DNA of 48,018 nt from Pseudomonas lactucae (GCF_016937615.1 NZ_JAFHKI010000055.1:1-48018); one strand, 5' to 3'; numbered from the stretch's first letter, positions 33,560-42,192 are shown. Numbers and translations: made by a program. Notes: a model not told the origin generated them from the sequence alone.

Positions 33560-34057
33560 ATGCACACCCGCCTTGTCGCCTACGAGACGCTGACCGCCGT
33601 ACAGAAACAGCAGGTCAGCGCCCTCGAAGTCCACCCTGAACAGTTGCCGTTTTGCGGCGACATGTATTGCGCGCTCAATAGCCTGTTGGCCAAACCCAGC
33701 CCCGGCGTCAAAGGCTTTGCGCTGCTGGCCGACGACCTCCCCGTGGCCTTCCTCCTGCTCAAACGTCCGCCGTGCCTGCCCCATTGGGCCGATGAGCACA
33801 GCGCCACGCTGCATGCCTTGCAGGTGGATCGCCGCCAACAAGGCCGTGGGTTCGGCAAGGCGTGCCTGCAGGCGTTGCCGGCAGTGGCGCTTGAGGCCTG
33901 GCCGCAAATCAAGAGCCTGGAGCTGTCGGTGGACACGGACAATGTCGCGGCGATGGGCTTGTATCTGGGGCTCGGGTGGGTGGACTGCGGGGAGGCTTAT
34001 AAGGGGCGGGTCGGCTACGAGCGCAGGTTGAGCTGGGCACTTCATCCGAAGCGATAA
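33560..34057 (+). CDS. GNAT-family N-acetyltransferase
   Basis: The protein has 165 residues. The acetyl-CoA binding motif A is LHALQVDRRQQGRGFGKACLQAL, followed by LELSVDTDNVAAMGLYLGLGWVDCGEAYKGRVGYERRL (motif B). The substrate is unknown. The GNAT stop codon is followed immediately by a long inverted repeat (34058-34107). It is divergent from the ECF42 operon; TSS regions would be within ~145 bases of each other. Confidence 0.85.
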   Translation: MHTRLVAYETLTAVQKQQVSALEVHPEQLPFCGDMYCALNSLLAKPSPGVKGFALLADDLPVAFLLLKRPPCLPHWADEHSATLHALQVDRRQQGRGFGKACLQALPAVALEAWPQIKSLELSVDTDNVAAMGLYLGLGWVDCGEAYKGRVGYERRLSWALHPKR

Positions 34058-34107
34058 ATGTCACGTAAACATGATGTTCAGAGGCCCATGTCATGTTTAC
34101 GCGACAT
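34058..34107. repeat. 17-bp inverted repeat between convergent genes
   Basis: ATGTCACGTAAACATGA (34058-34074) pairs with TCATGTTTACGCGACAT (34091-34107), 16 of 17 positions, with a 16-base loop. It fills the gap between the GNAT stop and the GyrI-like stop (34117). It has no T tract. It could be a bidirectional terminator or mRNA end, or a repeat-family member. Confidence 0.7.
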
Positions 34108-34116
34108 TGCTGCCTC

Positions 34117-34599
34117 TCAGCCCCTCTCCCCCACCGGCAACCAGATCTCCACCGTTCCCGTGCCTTTGTGCGCATCAAAATCGGCACTGTAGCGCTCGAA
34201 ATCCGCCCCCATCACCTTGTAGCCCGAGTGCGGCAACCACTCGAACATGATGCGCTCGTAGGTCTGTTCCAACGCCTGCACCGGGCCGTGATGCGCGAAC
34301 ACGGCATAGTTGAGCGGTGGAATTTCGATCACTTCAAAGTTGCTCGGCACAGCGCTTTTGGCCGGGACTTCCACGCCGGCCATGTAATCGAATTCGCCGT
34401 GCTGGGGGTTATGGCAAACCCCATAGGTGACACCGCCGACACGTTCTTTGATGTCTTTGCGGCAACGGTCGAACAACTCCCACAGCTGCGGAATATCGCC
34501 GATGGTGGCCTTCGAATAACGACCTTTTACCCCGGCGATCACCAAGGCCTTGCCTGCTTCCATGCGTGGCTCCAGCGGTTGTCTTGTCTGCTGATCCAT
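34117..34599 (-). CDS. GyrI-like effector-binding-domain protein
   Basis: The protein has 160 residues from ATG 34599, preceded by AAGGAG. It has a single GyrI/AraC effector-binding fold: [50 protein letters not shown], and the end [26 protein letters not shown]. Stand-alone proteins of this kind bind small hydrophobic ligands; E. coli SbmC/GyrI protects DNA gyrase. The much longer open frame upstream is spurious. Confidence 0.88.
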   Translation of the reverse strand: MDQQTRQPLEPRMEAGKALVIAGVKGRYSKATIGDIPQLWELFDRCRKDIKERVGGVTYGVCHNPQHGEFDYMAGVEVPAKSAVPSNFEVIEIPPLNYAVFAHHGPVQALEQTYERIMFEWLPHSGYKVMGADFERYSADFDAHKGTGTVEIWLPVGERG

Positions 34600-34794
34600 A
34601 CGAACAGTCTCCTTCTTATGAGGGAACAAACCCGGATCGAGTATAGGGGCATTTGCACACGCTGCTCCAAGCAGAAAATTTTCCCACGCATCTGGACAAC
34701 TGGCCATCATCGACCGTATTGTCTGCCCCGCAGGCCACCGCAGTGGCCGACGTCGCTCGGACGGTTCCGGGCGCTTACGTACTTCGAGGCAACA

Positions 34795-36012
34795 ATGGCC
34801 GACCAAGGTTCGCCGCGCCGCTTTGCGCGCATCGATCGACTCCCCCCTTATGTATTCAACATCACTGCCGAGCTGAAGATGGCTGCGCGTCGGCGCGGCG
34901 AAGACATCATCGACTTGAGCATGGGTAACCCCGACGGTGCCACGCCGCCGCACATTGTCGAAAAACTTGTGCAAGTGGCCCAGCGTGAAGACACCCACGG
35001 CTACTCCACGTCCAAAGGTATTCCACGGCTGCGCCGGGCGATTTCGCGCTGGTACAAAGACCGTTACGAAGTGGAGATCGACCCCGAGTCCGAGGCCATC
35101 GTCACCATTGGTTCCAAGGAAGGTCTGGCGCACTTGATGCTGGCCACGCTGGACCAGGGCGACACCGTGCTGGTGCCCAACCCGAGCTACCCGATTCACA
35201 TCTACGGTGCGGTGATTGCCGGCGCCCAGGTGCGTTCGGTGCCGCTGGTTCCGGGCGTGGACTTCTTCGCCGAGCTGGAGCGGGCAATTCGCGGTTCGAT
35301 TCCCAAGCCAAAAATGATGATCCTCGGCTTCCCATCCAACCCCACCGCGCAGTGCGTGGAGCTGGATTTCTTCGAACGTGTGATTGCGCTGGCCAAACAG
35401 TACGACGTGCTGGTGATCCACGACCTGGCCTACGCCGATATCGTCTACGACGGCTGGAAAGCCCCGTCGATCATGCAGGTGCCCGGCGCCAAGGACATTG
35501 CGGTGGAATTTTTCACCCTGTCCAAGAGTTACAACATGGCCGGCTGGCGCATCGGTTTCATGGTGGGCAACCCGGAACTGGTCAACGCCCTGGCCCGCAT
35601 CAAGAGCTACCACGACTACGGCACCTTCACCCCGCTGCAGGTAGCGGCGATTGCGGCGCTCGAAGGCGACCAGCAGTGCGTGAAAGACATCGCCGAGCAG
35701 TACCGCCAACGCCGCAATGTGCTGGTCAAGGGCCTGCATGAACTGGGCTGGATGGTCGAGAACCCGAAGGCGTCGATGTACGTCTGGGCCAAGATCCCCG
35801 AACAGTACGCCGCCATGGGCTCGCTGGAATTTGCCAAGAAGCTGCTGCTGGAAGCCAAGGTGTGTGTGTCGCCGGGGATCGGCTTTGGCGAGTATGGGGA
35901 TGATCACGTGCGCTTTGCGCTGATCGAAAACCAGGACCGGATTCGCCAGGCGGTGCGCGGCATTCGCGGGATGTTCAGGGCGGATGGGTTGGCACCAAAA
36001 ACTGGCGCCTAA
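34795..36012 (+). CDS. alaC: Alanine aminotransferase AlaC
   Basis: The protein has 405 residues from ATG 34795; the same frame upstream is open but non-homologous. It is a fold-type I, class I/II PLP aminotransferase: [46 protein letters not shown], and the PLP lysine in [19 protein letters not shown]. It interconverts pyruvate and alanine using glutamate. The length and sequence are as for AlaC of pseudomonads. A 14-bp REP hairpin follows its stop. Confidence 0.93.
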   Translation: MADQGSPRRFARIDRLPPYVFNITAELKMAARRRGEDIIDLSMGNPDGATPPHIVEKLVQVAQREDTHGYSTSKGIPRLRRAISRWYKDRYEVEIDPESEAIVTIGSKEGLAHLMLATLDQGDTVLVPNPSYPIHIYGAVIAGAQVRSVPLVPGVDFFAELERAIRGSIPKPKMMILGFPSNPTAQCVELDFFERVIALAKQYDVLVIHDLAYADIVYDGWKAPSIMQVPGAKDIAVEFFTLSKSYNMAGWRIGFMVGNPELVNALARIKSYHDYGTFTPLQVAAIAALEGDQQCVKDIAEQYRQRRNVLVKGLHELGWMVENPKASMYVWAKIPEQYAAMGSLEFAKKLLLEAKVCVSPGIGFGEYGDDHVRFALIENQDRIRQAVRGIRGMFRADGLAPKTGA

Positions 36013-36020
36013 CTCGGTCA

Positions 36021-36053
36021 AAATGTGGGAGGGGCAAGCCCCCTCCCACATTT
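36021..36053. repeat. REP hairpin between convergent alaC and gntP
   Basis: AAATGTGGGAGGGG pairs with CCCCTCCCACATTT around a five-base loop: a perfect 14-bp hairpin of the TGTGGGAGGGG class, between two convergent genes where it may also serve as an mRNA end. Related elements lie at 39886-39970, 45898-45945 and 47918-48013. Confidence 0.85.
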
Positions 36054-36086
36054 GATTGCATTCCAACACTTGTCTGGTGGTGTGGC

Positions 36087-37439
36087 TTACACCACCAACG
36101 ACAGCAACATGATGAAGATCAACGCCACGATCGACAGAATGGTCTCCATCGCCGTCCAGGTCTTGAAGGTCTCGGCCACGGTCATGTTGAAGTACTGTTT
36201 CACCAGCCAGAACCCCGCATCGTTGACGTGAGACAGGATCAACGAACCCGCCCCCGTCGCCAGCACCAGCAACTCGCGGTTGACCCCAGGGATCATCCCC
36301 ACCACCGGCACCACAATGCCCGCGCCTGTGATGGTCGCCACAGTCGCTGAACCGGTGGCCACACGAATCACCGCCGCCACCAGCCATGCCAGCAAGATCG
36401 GGTTGATCTGCGCGTTCACAGCCATATGGCCGATCACGTCGCCGACGCCGCTGGTCACCAGCATCTGCTTGAAGCCGCCCCCGGCGCCAATGATCAGGAT
36501 GATCGCGGCGGTGGGGGCCAGGCTGGCGTCGAGCAGCTTGAGGATCTGCTTGGCGTGGATGCCCTGACGGGTACCGAAGGTGTACAGCGAGAGCAACAGC
36601 GCCAGCAGCAAGGCGGTGATCGGGTGACCGATCATGTCCATCCAGTTGCGCACCACGTTGCCTTCGGCGAACGCGATGTCAGCAAAGGTTTTGAGCAGCA
36701 TCAGGAACACCGGCAACAGCACGGTGATCAGGGTGATGCCGAAACTTGGCAGCGACTTGTTATCGGTTTCGCGGGCCAGTTGGTCGACCAGCTCCTGGGA
36801 CGGATTGCCGGGGATGTACTTGGCAATGAACGTACCGAAGATCGGGCCGGCGATGATGGCGGTCGGCAGTGCGACGATCAGGCCGTACAGGATGGTCTTG
36901 CCAATGTCCGCGCCAAACACGCCGATGGCCAGCAGCGGACCCGGGTGCGGTGGCACCAGGCCGTGCACCGCCGACAGGCCGGCGAGCAGCGGGATGCCGA
37001 TCTTGATCAGCGACACGCCAGTGCGGCGCGCGACGATAAACACCAGCGGAATCAACAGTACAAAACCGATCTCGAAGAACAGCGGGATGCCCACCAGGAA
37101 CGCGGCAAACATCATCGCCCACTGCACCTTCTCCTTGCCGAAGGCGCGGATCAGGGTCTGGGCGATCTGATCGGCACCGCCGGACTCGGCCATCATCTTG
37201 CCGAGCATGGTACCCAGCGCGAGGATGATGCCGACAAAGCCGAGCACCCCGCCGAAACCGTCCTGGAACGCCTTGATGATCTTGTCCACGGGCATGCCCG
37301 AGGTCAGGCCCAGGAAGCCGGCCGCGATGATCAACGCAATAAAAGGGTGAACCTTGAACTTGGTGATCAGAACGATCAGTCCAATGATGGTGACGACTGC
37401 ATCTAACAGCAGGTACGACTCGTGGGACATGCCAAACAT
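36087..37439 (-). CDS. gntP: Gluconate:H+ symporter (GntP family)
   Basis: The protein has 450 residues with 12-14 hydrophobic segments and the GntP signatures GLVPPHPGPLLAIGVFGADIGKTILYG and ATGAGSLILSHVNDAGFWLVKQYF. It imports D-gluconate across the inner membrane. It follows gntK on the same strand after an 83-base gap that contains its own GntR-type operator (37497-37511), so it can be expressed separately from gntK. It converges on alaC. Confidence 0.92.
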   Translation of the reverse strand: MFGMSHESYLLLDAVVTIIGLIVLITKFKVHPFIALIIAAGFLGLTSGMPVDKIIKAFQDGFGGVLGFVGIILALGTMLGKMMAESGGADQIAQTLIRAFGKEKVQWAMMFAAFLVGIPLFFEIGFVLLIPLVFIVARRTGVSLIKIGIPLLAGLSAVHGLVPPHPGPLLAIGVFGADIGKTILYGLIVALPTAIIAGPIFGTFIAKYIPGNPSQELVDQLARETDNKSLPSFGITLITVLLPVFLMLLKTFADIAFAEGNVVRNWMDMIGHPITALLLALLLSLYTFGTRQGIHAKQILKLLDASLAPTAAIILIIGAGGGFKQMLVTSGVGDVIGHMAVNAQINPILLAWLVAAVIRVATGSATVATITGAGIVVPVVGMIPGVNRELLVLATGAGSLILSHVNDAGFWLVKQYFNMTVAETFKTWTAMETILSIVALIFIMLLSLVV

Positions 37440-37496
37440 GGGGGTCTCTCCTGTTTGTTGTTGTTATTAAAGCGGGTGTTGAACTTCCTGCCGGGG

Positions 37497-37511
37497 ACAG
37501 CGCTATCTTTT
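37497..37511. promoter_or_regulatory. GntR-type operator before gntP
   Basis: The minus strand reads AAAAGATAGCGCTGT, a TAGCGCT core with AAG upstream, like the two sites at 38075-38090 and 38225-38245. It lies in the gntK-gntP gap. Confidence 0.65.
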
Positions 37512-37522
37512 CCGGCAAAAAA

Positions 37523-38056
37523 TTAATGAGTTGGTTCAAAGCCGTGCTTGAGCCACCAGGCGTTGGTTTGCCTGGCCAGTTCCTCGACGCTGTCTTCGCT
37601 GGCGTTGAGGGCCAGGGTCAGCGGCTCGCCCTTGGGCGATTCGAGGGTGGCGAACTGGCTGTCTATGAGGCTTGCCGGCATGAAATGGCCGGGGCGATGG
37701 GACACACGGTCCGAGGCCACTTCACGGGTCAGTTCCAGAAAGACGAAACCCAGGCCCGGCGCGGCTTCACGCAGATGGTCGCGGTATTTTTTCTTCAGGG
37801 CCGAGCAGGTGAGCACCGGATGTTCACCGGCTTCAAGAGAGCGGCGCAGTTCATCGCAGAGGATGTCCAGCCAGCCGGCGCGGTCGTCGTCGTTGAGGGG
37901 GTGGCCTGCGCTCATCTTTTCGATATTGGCGGCGGGGTGGAAGCTGTCGCCTTCAATGGCAGTGGCGCCGTTCAGCCGGCACAGGGCCTCGCTGACACTG
38001 GTCTTGCCGCAGCCGGCGACGCCCATGATGACCAGGGCGGTAACAGGTTGACTCAT
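37523..38056 (-). CDS. gntK: Gluconokinase
   Basis: The protein has 177 residues from ATG 38056 (TTGAGG site upstream; the longer frame to 38068 lacks one). The Walker A motif is GVAGCGKT, followed by EGDSFHPAANIEKMSAGHPLNDDDRAGWLD, LTCSALKKKYRD and SHRPGHFMPASLIDSQFATLE, all typical of GntK. It phosphorylates gluconate to 6-phosphogluconate with ATP, feeding the Entner-Doudoroff pathway. It is transcribed away from gntR, with two operators between them. Confidence 0.93.
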   Translation of the reverse strand: MSQPVTALVIMGVAGCGKTSVSEALCRLNGATAIEGDSFHPAANIEKMSAGHPLNDDDRAGWLDILCDELRRSLEAGEHPVLTCSALKKKYRDHLREAAPGLGFVFLELTREVASDRVSHRPGHFMPASLIDSQFATLESPKGEPLTLALNASEDSVEELARQTNAWWLKHGFEPTH

Positions 38057-38074
38057 GAAACACCTCAAGACGCA

Positions 38075-38090
38075 GATAGCGCTACCTTTG
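38075..38090. promoter_or_regulatory. GntR-type operator before gntK
   Basis: The minus strand reads CAAAGGTAGCGCTATC; the core AAG-G-TAGCGCT is shared with the site at 38225-38245. It is 19 bases upstream of the gntK start codon. Confidence 0.7.
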
Positions 38091-38224
38091 CATGCCCTAA
38101 GGCGAGTGCAAAAACAGGCTTTTCCCGCGCCGTCTTGTCATTTTTATGGAGTGACGCGTGCATCCGCTCCAATCATTTGAACCGAGTCAGGCAACCCAAA
38201 GTTCAATAATTTGCAGCCATTTGG

Positions 38225-38245
38225 AGACAGCGCTACCTTAGTGCC
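38225..38245. promoter_or_regulatory. GntR-type operator before gntR
   Basis: On the minus strand ACTAAGGTAGCGCTGTCT fits AC-N-AAG-N-TAGCGCT, the operator form I recall for GntR of P. aeruginosa. It lies 27 bases upstream of the gntR ATG and supports autoregulation. Confidence 0.75.
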
Positions 38246-38271
38246 TCGATTTTTGTTTGGCAAGCCGCCTG

Positions 38272-39300
38272 ATGACCTCCAAGAACGATAAAAATACGCG
38301 CACCACGGGTCGCCCGACCCTCAATGAAGTCGCCCGTCTGGCCGGCGTCAGCCCGATTACCGCTTCGCGCGCCTTGCGCGGCATCAGCACCGTGGCCGTT
38401 GAGCTGGTCGAAAAAGTCCAGCACGCCGCCGCCGAACTCAACTACGTGGTCAACCCCGCCGCCCGCGCCCTGGCCTCGGCCCAGAGCCATTCGGTGGTGG
38501 TATTGGTGCCGTCGTTGTCCAACCTGCTGTTTATCGAAACCCTCGAAGCCATTCACCAAGTGCTGCGCCCCAAGGGCTTCGAAGTGCTGATCGGCAATTT
38601 CCACTATTCGCGCGATGAAGAAGAAAACCTGCTGCGCAACTACATGGCTTACCAGCCGCGGGGGTTGCTGCTGACGGGCTTCGATCGCACCGAAAGCGCC
38701 CGACGAATGGTCGAGGCCAGCAACGTGCCCTGCGTGTACATGATGGACCTGGACCCGAATGCGGGCGTGAACTGCGTGGGTTTCTCGCAATTGGCCGCGG
38801 GCGAAACAGCGGCGGCGCATCTGCTGTCCCGTGGGCGCAAACGCCTGGCCTATATCGGCGCACAACTGGACCAACGCACCTTGCTGCGCGGCGAAGGGTT
38901 CCGCCGGGCGCTGCAACAGGCAGGCAAGTACGACCCGGCGCTGGAATTGCTGACGCCGCGCCCTTCTTCCGTGGGTCTGGGCGGTGAGCTGTTCCTGCAA
39001 CTGCTGGCCGCGCATCCGGATGTGGACGCGATCTTCTTCGGCAACGACGACCTGGCCCAGGGCGCGCTGCTGGAAGCCATGCGCCATGGCATTAACGTAC
39101 CCGAGCGCGTGGCGGTGCTGGGCTTCAACGACTTGCCCGCATCGTCATTCATGGTGCCGCGCCTGAGCAGCATCAGCACACCACGGGAGGCGATTGGTCG
39201 GCGTTCGGCGGAGCACTTGTTGACGATCATGGCGGGCAACAAGATCGCCAAGCCGGTGGTGGACATGGGGTTTGAGTTGCAAGTGCGGGAGAGCACCTGA
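38272..39300 (+). CDS. gntR: Gluconate repressor GntR (LacI family)
   Basis: The protein has 342 residues from ATG 38272; a TTG at 38257 is in frame but not needed. The LacI HTH and hinge are LNEVARLAGVSPITASRALRGISTVAVELVEKVQHAAAELNYVVNPAARALAS, followed by a periplasmic-binding-protein-like domain (VVVLVPSLSNLLFIETLEAI, DAIFFGNDDLAQGALLEAM). In pseudomonads GntR represses gntP and itself and is released by gluconate or 6-phosphogluconate. It is divergent from gntK-gntP with three shared-type operators. Confidence 0.92.
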   Translation: MTSKNDKNTRTTGRPTLNEVARLAGVSPITASRALRGISTVAVELVEKVQHAAAELNYVVNPAARALASAQSHSVVVLVPSLSNLLFIETLEAIHQVLRPKGFEVLIGNFHYSRDEEENLLRNYMAYQPRGLLLTGFDRTESARRMVEASNVPCVYMMDLDPNAGVNCVGFSQLAAGETAAAHLLSRGRKRLAYIGAQLDQRTLLRGEGFRRALQQAGKYDPALELLTPRPSSVGLGGELFLQLLAAHPDVDAIFFGNDDLAQGALLEAMRHGINVPERVAVLGFNDLPASSFMVPRLSSISTPREAIGRRSAEHLLTIMAGNKIAKPVVDMGFELQVREST

Positions 39301-39449
39301 ACTTCAATAGGTAGGACGCCTGTAGGACCGGGCTGACATTGCAGTAAGCGCCTTGCTCCACTGCCTACGCATACGTCAGAATCCGCCGGCTTGTGCGCCT
39401 GGGTGGCGGTCTTTAAGGTTTGTCGGTCGCTGAATTTTTCGGTGATCGG

Positions 39450-39459
39450 GTTTAGTAGC
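39450..39459 (+). promoter_or_regulatory. Upstream antisense-target copy (a1) in the DUF6124 leader
   Basis: GTTTAGTAGC is repeated exactly at 39587-39596. The TTAGTAG core is complementary to CTACTAA at 39557-39563 in the structured RNA between the two copies. It sits in a TCGGG/CCCGA hairpin loop (39446-39463). Confidence 0.55.
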
Positions 39460-39508
39460 CCGACTATTGGTCACTCTTAGTGCACGAGCCTTTTCTGTTT
39501 TATGGCGG

Positions 39509-39574
39509 CTGTGCGTAGGGCATCTTCGGATGCGCCGGCTTTGAGTGTCCACCGGTCTACTAACCTGCGTACAG
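39509..39574 (+). ncRNA. C4-like structured RNA upstream of DUF6124
   Basis: The closing stem CTGTGCGTAGG (39509-39519) pairs with CCTGCGTACAG (39564-39574) over 11 positions, two of them G-U. Directly inside is GCATC-TTCG-GATGC (39520-39533). The 3' half holds b' CACCG (39550-39554) and a' CTACTAA (39557-39563), which abuts the closing stem as in the C4-like RNA at 6405-6490. a' is complementary to TTAGTAG at 39452-39458 and 39589-39595, and b' to CGGTG at 39601-39605, in the correct order. The sequence differs from the first element, so only the architecture is shared. The ends are estimates. Confidence 0.6.
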
Positions 39575-39586
39575 CTGCCACCCATT

Positions 39587-39605
39587 GTTTAGTAGCGATA
39601 CGGTG
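39587..39605 (+). promoter_or_regulatory. Downstream antisense target (a2-b2) before the DUF6124 gene
   Basis: GTTTAGTAGC (39587-39596) and CGGTG (39601-39605) lie 24-42 bases before the DUF6124 ATG. A two-codon ORF (ATG CTC TAA, 39621-39629) preceded by GAAGG overlaps the DUF6124 start (TAATG). Blocking its Shine-Dalgarno could reduce DUF6124 translation, as icd does for ant in P1. Confidence 0.5.
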
Positions 39606-39628
39606 AAGGCTCCTATCAGGATGCTCTA

Positions 39629-39868
39629 ATGATCAAAGAAATCGATACGCCGCCAACCACCCTCTTCACCGTCATTCCCGATGTCTCCACCGAAACCCTG
39701 CTGATCAACAGCTACGAAACCGTGTGTTCCGTCAGTACCTTGTTGCTTGATCTGTCCAATGACCTCAGTGGTAAACAGCGTGATGTTGCATTGGCCATTC
39801 ATCAACTGAGCGAGCTGTCCGTCTTGCTGGTGGGCAAAGCCATGGACCAACATACACCGCGCTGTTGA
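39629..39868 (+). CDS. DUF6124 family small protein
   Basis: The protein has 79 residues and starts at ATG 39629 with AGG eight bases upstream. The C-terminal region IPDVSTETLLINSYETVCSVSTLLLDLSNDLSGKQRDVALAIHQLSELSVLLVGKAMD matches the DUF6124 pattern common in Pseudomonas, where many paralogues occur per genome. It is helical and soluble; the function is unknown. This copy has a shorter N-terminus than those I recall. It is preceded by a structured C4-like leader and followed by a REPIN. Confidence 0.8.
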   Translation: MIKEIDTPPTTLFTVIPDVSTETLLINSYETVCSVSTLLLDLSNDLSGKQRDVALAIHQLSELSVLLVGKAMDQHTPRC

Positions 39869-39885
39869 GACCTTTACTCGGTCAA

Positions 39886-39970
39886 AATGTGGGAGGGGGC
39901 TTGCTCCCGATATAGGTAATCCGCACCGCTATCGGGAGCAAGTCGAATCGTCGAACAGCCCCTCCCATAT
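39886..39970. repeat. REPIN (two inverted REP elements)
   Basis: Outer arms ATGTGGGAGGGG and CCCCTCCCATAT, inner arms CTTGCTCCCGATA (39900-39912) and TATCGGGAGCAAG (39930-39942). It is intergenic between the DUF6124 and GST genes. The pattern is that of mobile REP doublets of fluorescent pseudomonads. Confidence 0.85.
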
Positions 39971-40052
39971 GTTCAACCGTGCCCACTTGAGATATCGCGC
40001 AGCTGCCTATCCCCTGCTAGATTGATCATTTTCCAAATGCCAGGGAACCACC

Positions 40053-40688
40053 ATGGGCCACTCACTGAAAATCCTCGGCCGCACCTCCTCCATCAATGTG
40101 CGCAAAGTACTCTGGACCTGCCTCGAACTGGGCATCGATTACACGCACCAGGACGACTGGGGCATCGGCTTCAAACCCACCCAATCCCCCGAATTTCTCG
40201 CGCTGAACCCCAACGCGCAAATCCCGGTGCTGATCGACGACCATGGCGTGCTGTGGGAATCCAACACCATCTGCCGCTACCTCGTCGGCCTGTACCAACG
40301 TTATGACCTGCTGCCTGCCGAACCCGCGCCACGGGCGCGGGTGGAGCAGTGGATGGACTGGCAGGCCACCGAACTCAACCCGTCGTGGGGTTACGCGTTC
40401 CATGCCCTGGTGCGCCGCAACCCCGACTATCAGGACCCGCAACGCATCAAGGCAGGTGTACATGCCTGGAACGACAAGATGGGCCTGCTGGAACAACAGC
40501 TTGTTCGCACCAATGCCTACGTAGCCGGCGAGGAATTCACCCTGGCCGATATCCTCATCGGCCTTTCGGTGCACCGTTGGCGCATGACCCCCATGGAGCA
40601 TCCGCCCTACCCCGCCATCGCAGCCTATTACGAACGTCTCAGCCAACATCAGGGCTTCAAGACCTTCGCCCTCGACGGCCATAACTGA
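40053..40688 (+). CDS. Glutathione S-transferase
   Basis: The protein has 211 residues with an AGGGA site. The N-terminal thioredoxin-like domain has LGRTSSINVRKVLWTCLELGIDY (Ser in the active-site position) and IPVLIDDHGVLWESNTICRYL (glutathione gamma-glutamyl site). The C-terminal helical domain has the N-capping motif FTLADILIGLSVHRWR. It conjugates or reduces substrates with glutathione in the cytoplasm. The MFS gene starts 15 bases after its stop, so the two likely form an operon. Confidence 0.9.
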   Translation: MGHSLKILGRTSSINVRKVLWTCLELGIDYTHQDDWGIGFKPTQSPEFLALNPNAQIPVLIDDHGVLWESNTICRYLVGLYQRYDLLPAEPAPRARVEQWMDWQATELNPSWGYAFHALVRRNPDYQDPQRIKAGVHAWNDKMGLLEQQLVRTNAYVAGEEFTLADILIGLSVHRWRMTPMEHPPYPAIAAYYERLSQHQGFKTFALDGHN

Positions 40689-40703
40689 CTGAGCGTTCCC
40701 GCC

Positions 40704-42113
40704 ATGCCCGCACTCTCTGCCACCGACGGCATCGACCCACTCCGTGCCGCCCATATCAGCGCCCGCATCGATCGTCTGCCCGCCGTCGCCACCGTCTGGC
40801 GCCTGGTGGCGCTGTTGTCGATCGGTGGTTTTTTCGAGCTGTATGACCTGTTCCAGACCGCCTATATCAGCCCCGGCCTGATCAGCGACGGGATCTTCCA
40901 CACCGGCAGCGAAGGCGTGTTCGGCTTCTCCGACCAGGCGGCGTTCGCCTCGGCGACCTTTCTGGGCCTGTTCCTCGGCGCCAGCCTGCTCAGCCCGATT
41001 GCCGACCGCTTCGGGCGCCGGGCGATCTTCACCTTTGCGCTGATCTGGTACACCATCGCCACGGTGTTGATGGGCATCCAGACTTCCGCCCTGGGCATCA
41101 TCTGCATGCGTTTTTTGGTGGGTATCGGCCTGGGCATCGAACTGGTGACCATTGACGCCTACCTCTCGGAACTGGTGCCCAAGCGCATGCGCAGTTCGGC
41201 GTTCGCCTTTGCGTTTTTCATCCAGTTCCTGTCGGTGCCGGCAGTGGCGTTGATGTCATGGTGGCTGGTGCCCCAGGCGCCGTTCGGGGTTTCCGGCTGG
41301 CGCTGGGTGGTGCTGAGCAGTGCGGTGTTTGCGCTGTTTATCTGGCAACTGCGCAAGCGCTTGCCGGAATCACCGCGCTGGTTGGCGCAAAAGGGCCGCT
41401 TTGAAGAAGCCGGCGCGATCATGGACAGCCTGGAAACACGCTGCCAAAAGGATCATGGCAAACCGCTGGATAAACCCGAACCGGAGGCCGTCAGCGTGCA
41501 GGGCAGCGGCCGTTTCGCCGATATCTGGCAGCCCCCGTACCGGCGGCGCGCGCTGATGCTGATCGTGTTCCATGTATTCCAGGCCATCGGCTTCTTCGGC
41601 TTCGGCAATTGGCTGCCGGCGCTGCTGTCGGGTCAGGGCGTGAGCGTGACCCACAGTTTGCTCTATGCCTTCATCATCACCCTCGCCTGCCCGTTGGGGC
41701 CGTTATTGTTCGTGAAGGTGGCCAACCGCTTTGAGAACAAGTGGCAGATCGTCGGTTCGGCCATGGGCGCGGTGATCTTCGGCAGCCTCTTCGCCCTGCA
41801 AACCACGGCGGTAGGTCTGGTGGTGTGTGGGGTGATGATCACCTTCTGCAATGCCTGGCTGAGCTTCAGTTATCACTCGTACCAAAGCGAACTGTTCCCC
41901 ACCAATATCCGCGCGCGGGCGGTGGGGTTCTGTTACTCGTTCAGCCGCTTGTCGACGGTGTTCAGCAGCCTGTTGATCGGTTTTATCCTCGAACACCTGG
42001 GTACGCCAGGCGTGTTGGCGTTCATCGCCAGCAGCATGCTGATCGTGATGATCACCATCAGTTGGTTCGGGCCGCGTACGCGTAACCTGGCGTTGGAAAA
42101 TATTGCTCATTGA
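40704..42113 (+). CDS. Major facilitator superfamily transporter
   Basis: The protein has 469 residues with 12 hydrophobic segments. The MFS loop 2-3 motif is present as PIADRFGRRAIF; ISEL-like PKRMRSSAFAFAFFIQFLSVP and PESPRWLAQKGRF are typical of the sugar/aromatic-acid:H+ symporter branches. The substrate cannot be read from the sequence. It is in an operon with the GST gene. Confidence 0.88.
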   Translation: MPALSATDGIDPLRAAHISARIDRLPAVATVWRLVALLSIGGFFELYDLFQTAYISPGLISDGIFHTGSEGVFGFSDQAAFASATFLGLFLGASLLSPIADRFGRRAIFTFALIWYTIATVLMGIQTSALGIICMRFLVGIGLGIELVTIDAYLSELVPKRMRSSAFAFAFFIQFLSVPAVALMSWWLVPQAPFGVSGWRWVVLSSAVFALFIWQLRKRLPESPRWLAQKGRFEEAGAIMDSLETRCQKDHGKPLDKPEPEAVSVQGSGRFADIWQPPYRRRALMLIVFHVFQAIGFFGFGNWLPALLSGQGVSVTHSLLYAFIITLACPLGPLLFVKVANRFENKWQIVGSAMGAVIFGSLFALQTTAVGLVVCGVMITFCNAWLSFSYHSYQSELFPTNIRARAVGFCYSFSRLSTVFSSLLIGFILEHLGTPGVLAFIASSMLIVMITISWFGPRTRNLALENIAH

Positions 42114-42192
42114 CGGCAAGGCTTGGCCGCCTGCGGGACAATACTTGCCGCGACGGCCACTCCCCCCCAACAAATACGGGAGTTTTGCGCCC

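Noticed and set aside
34117..36387. A 756-codon open frame opposite alaC
   Set aside because: Only its last 160 residues (GyrI-like) are real; the rest is the antisense shadow of alaC in high-GC DNA.
39376..39585. Minus-strand 69-codon ORF upstream of DUF6124
   Set aside because: It lies over the structured leader RNA and is probably an artefact of it.
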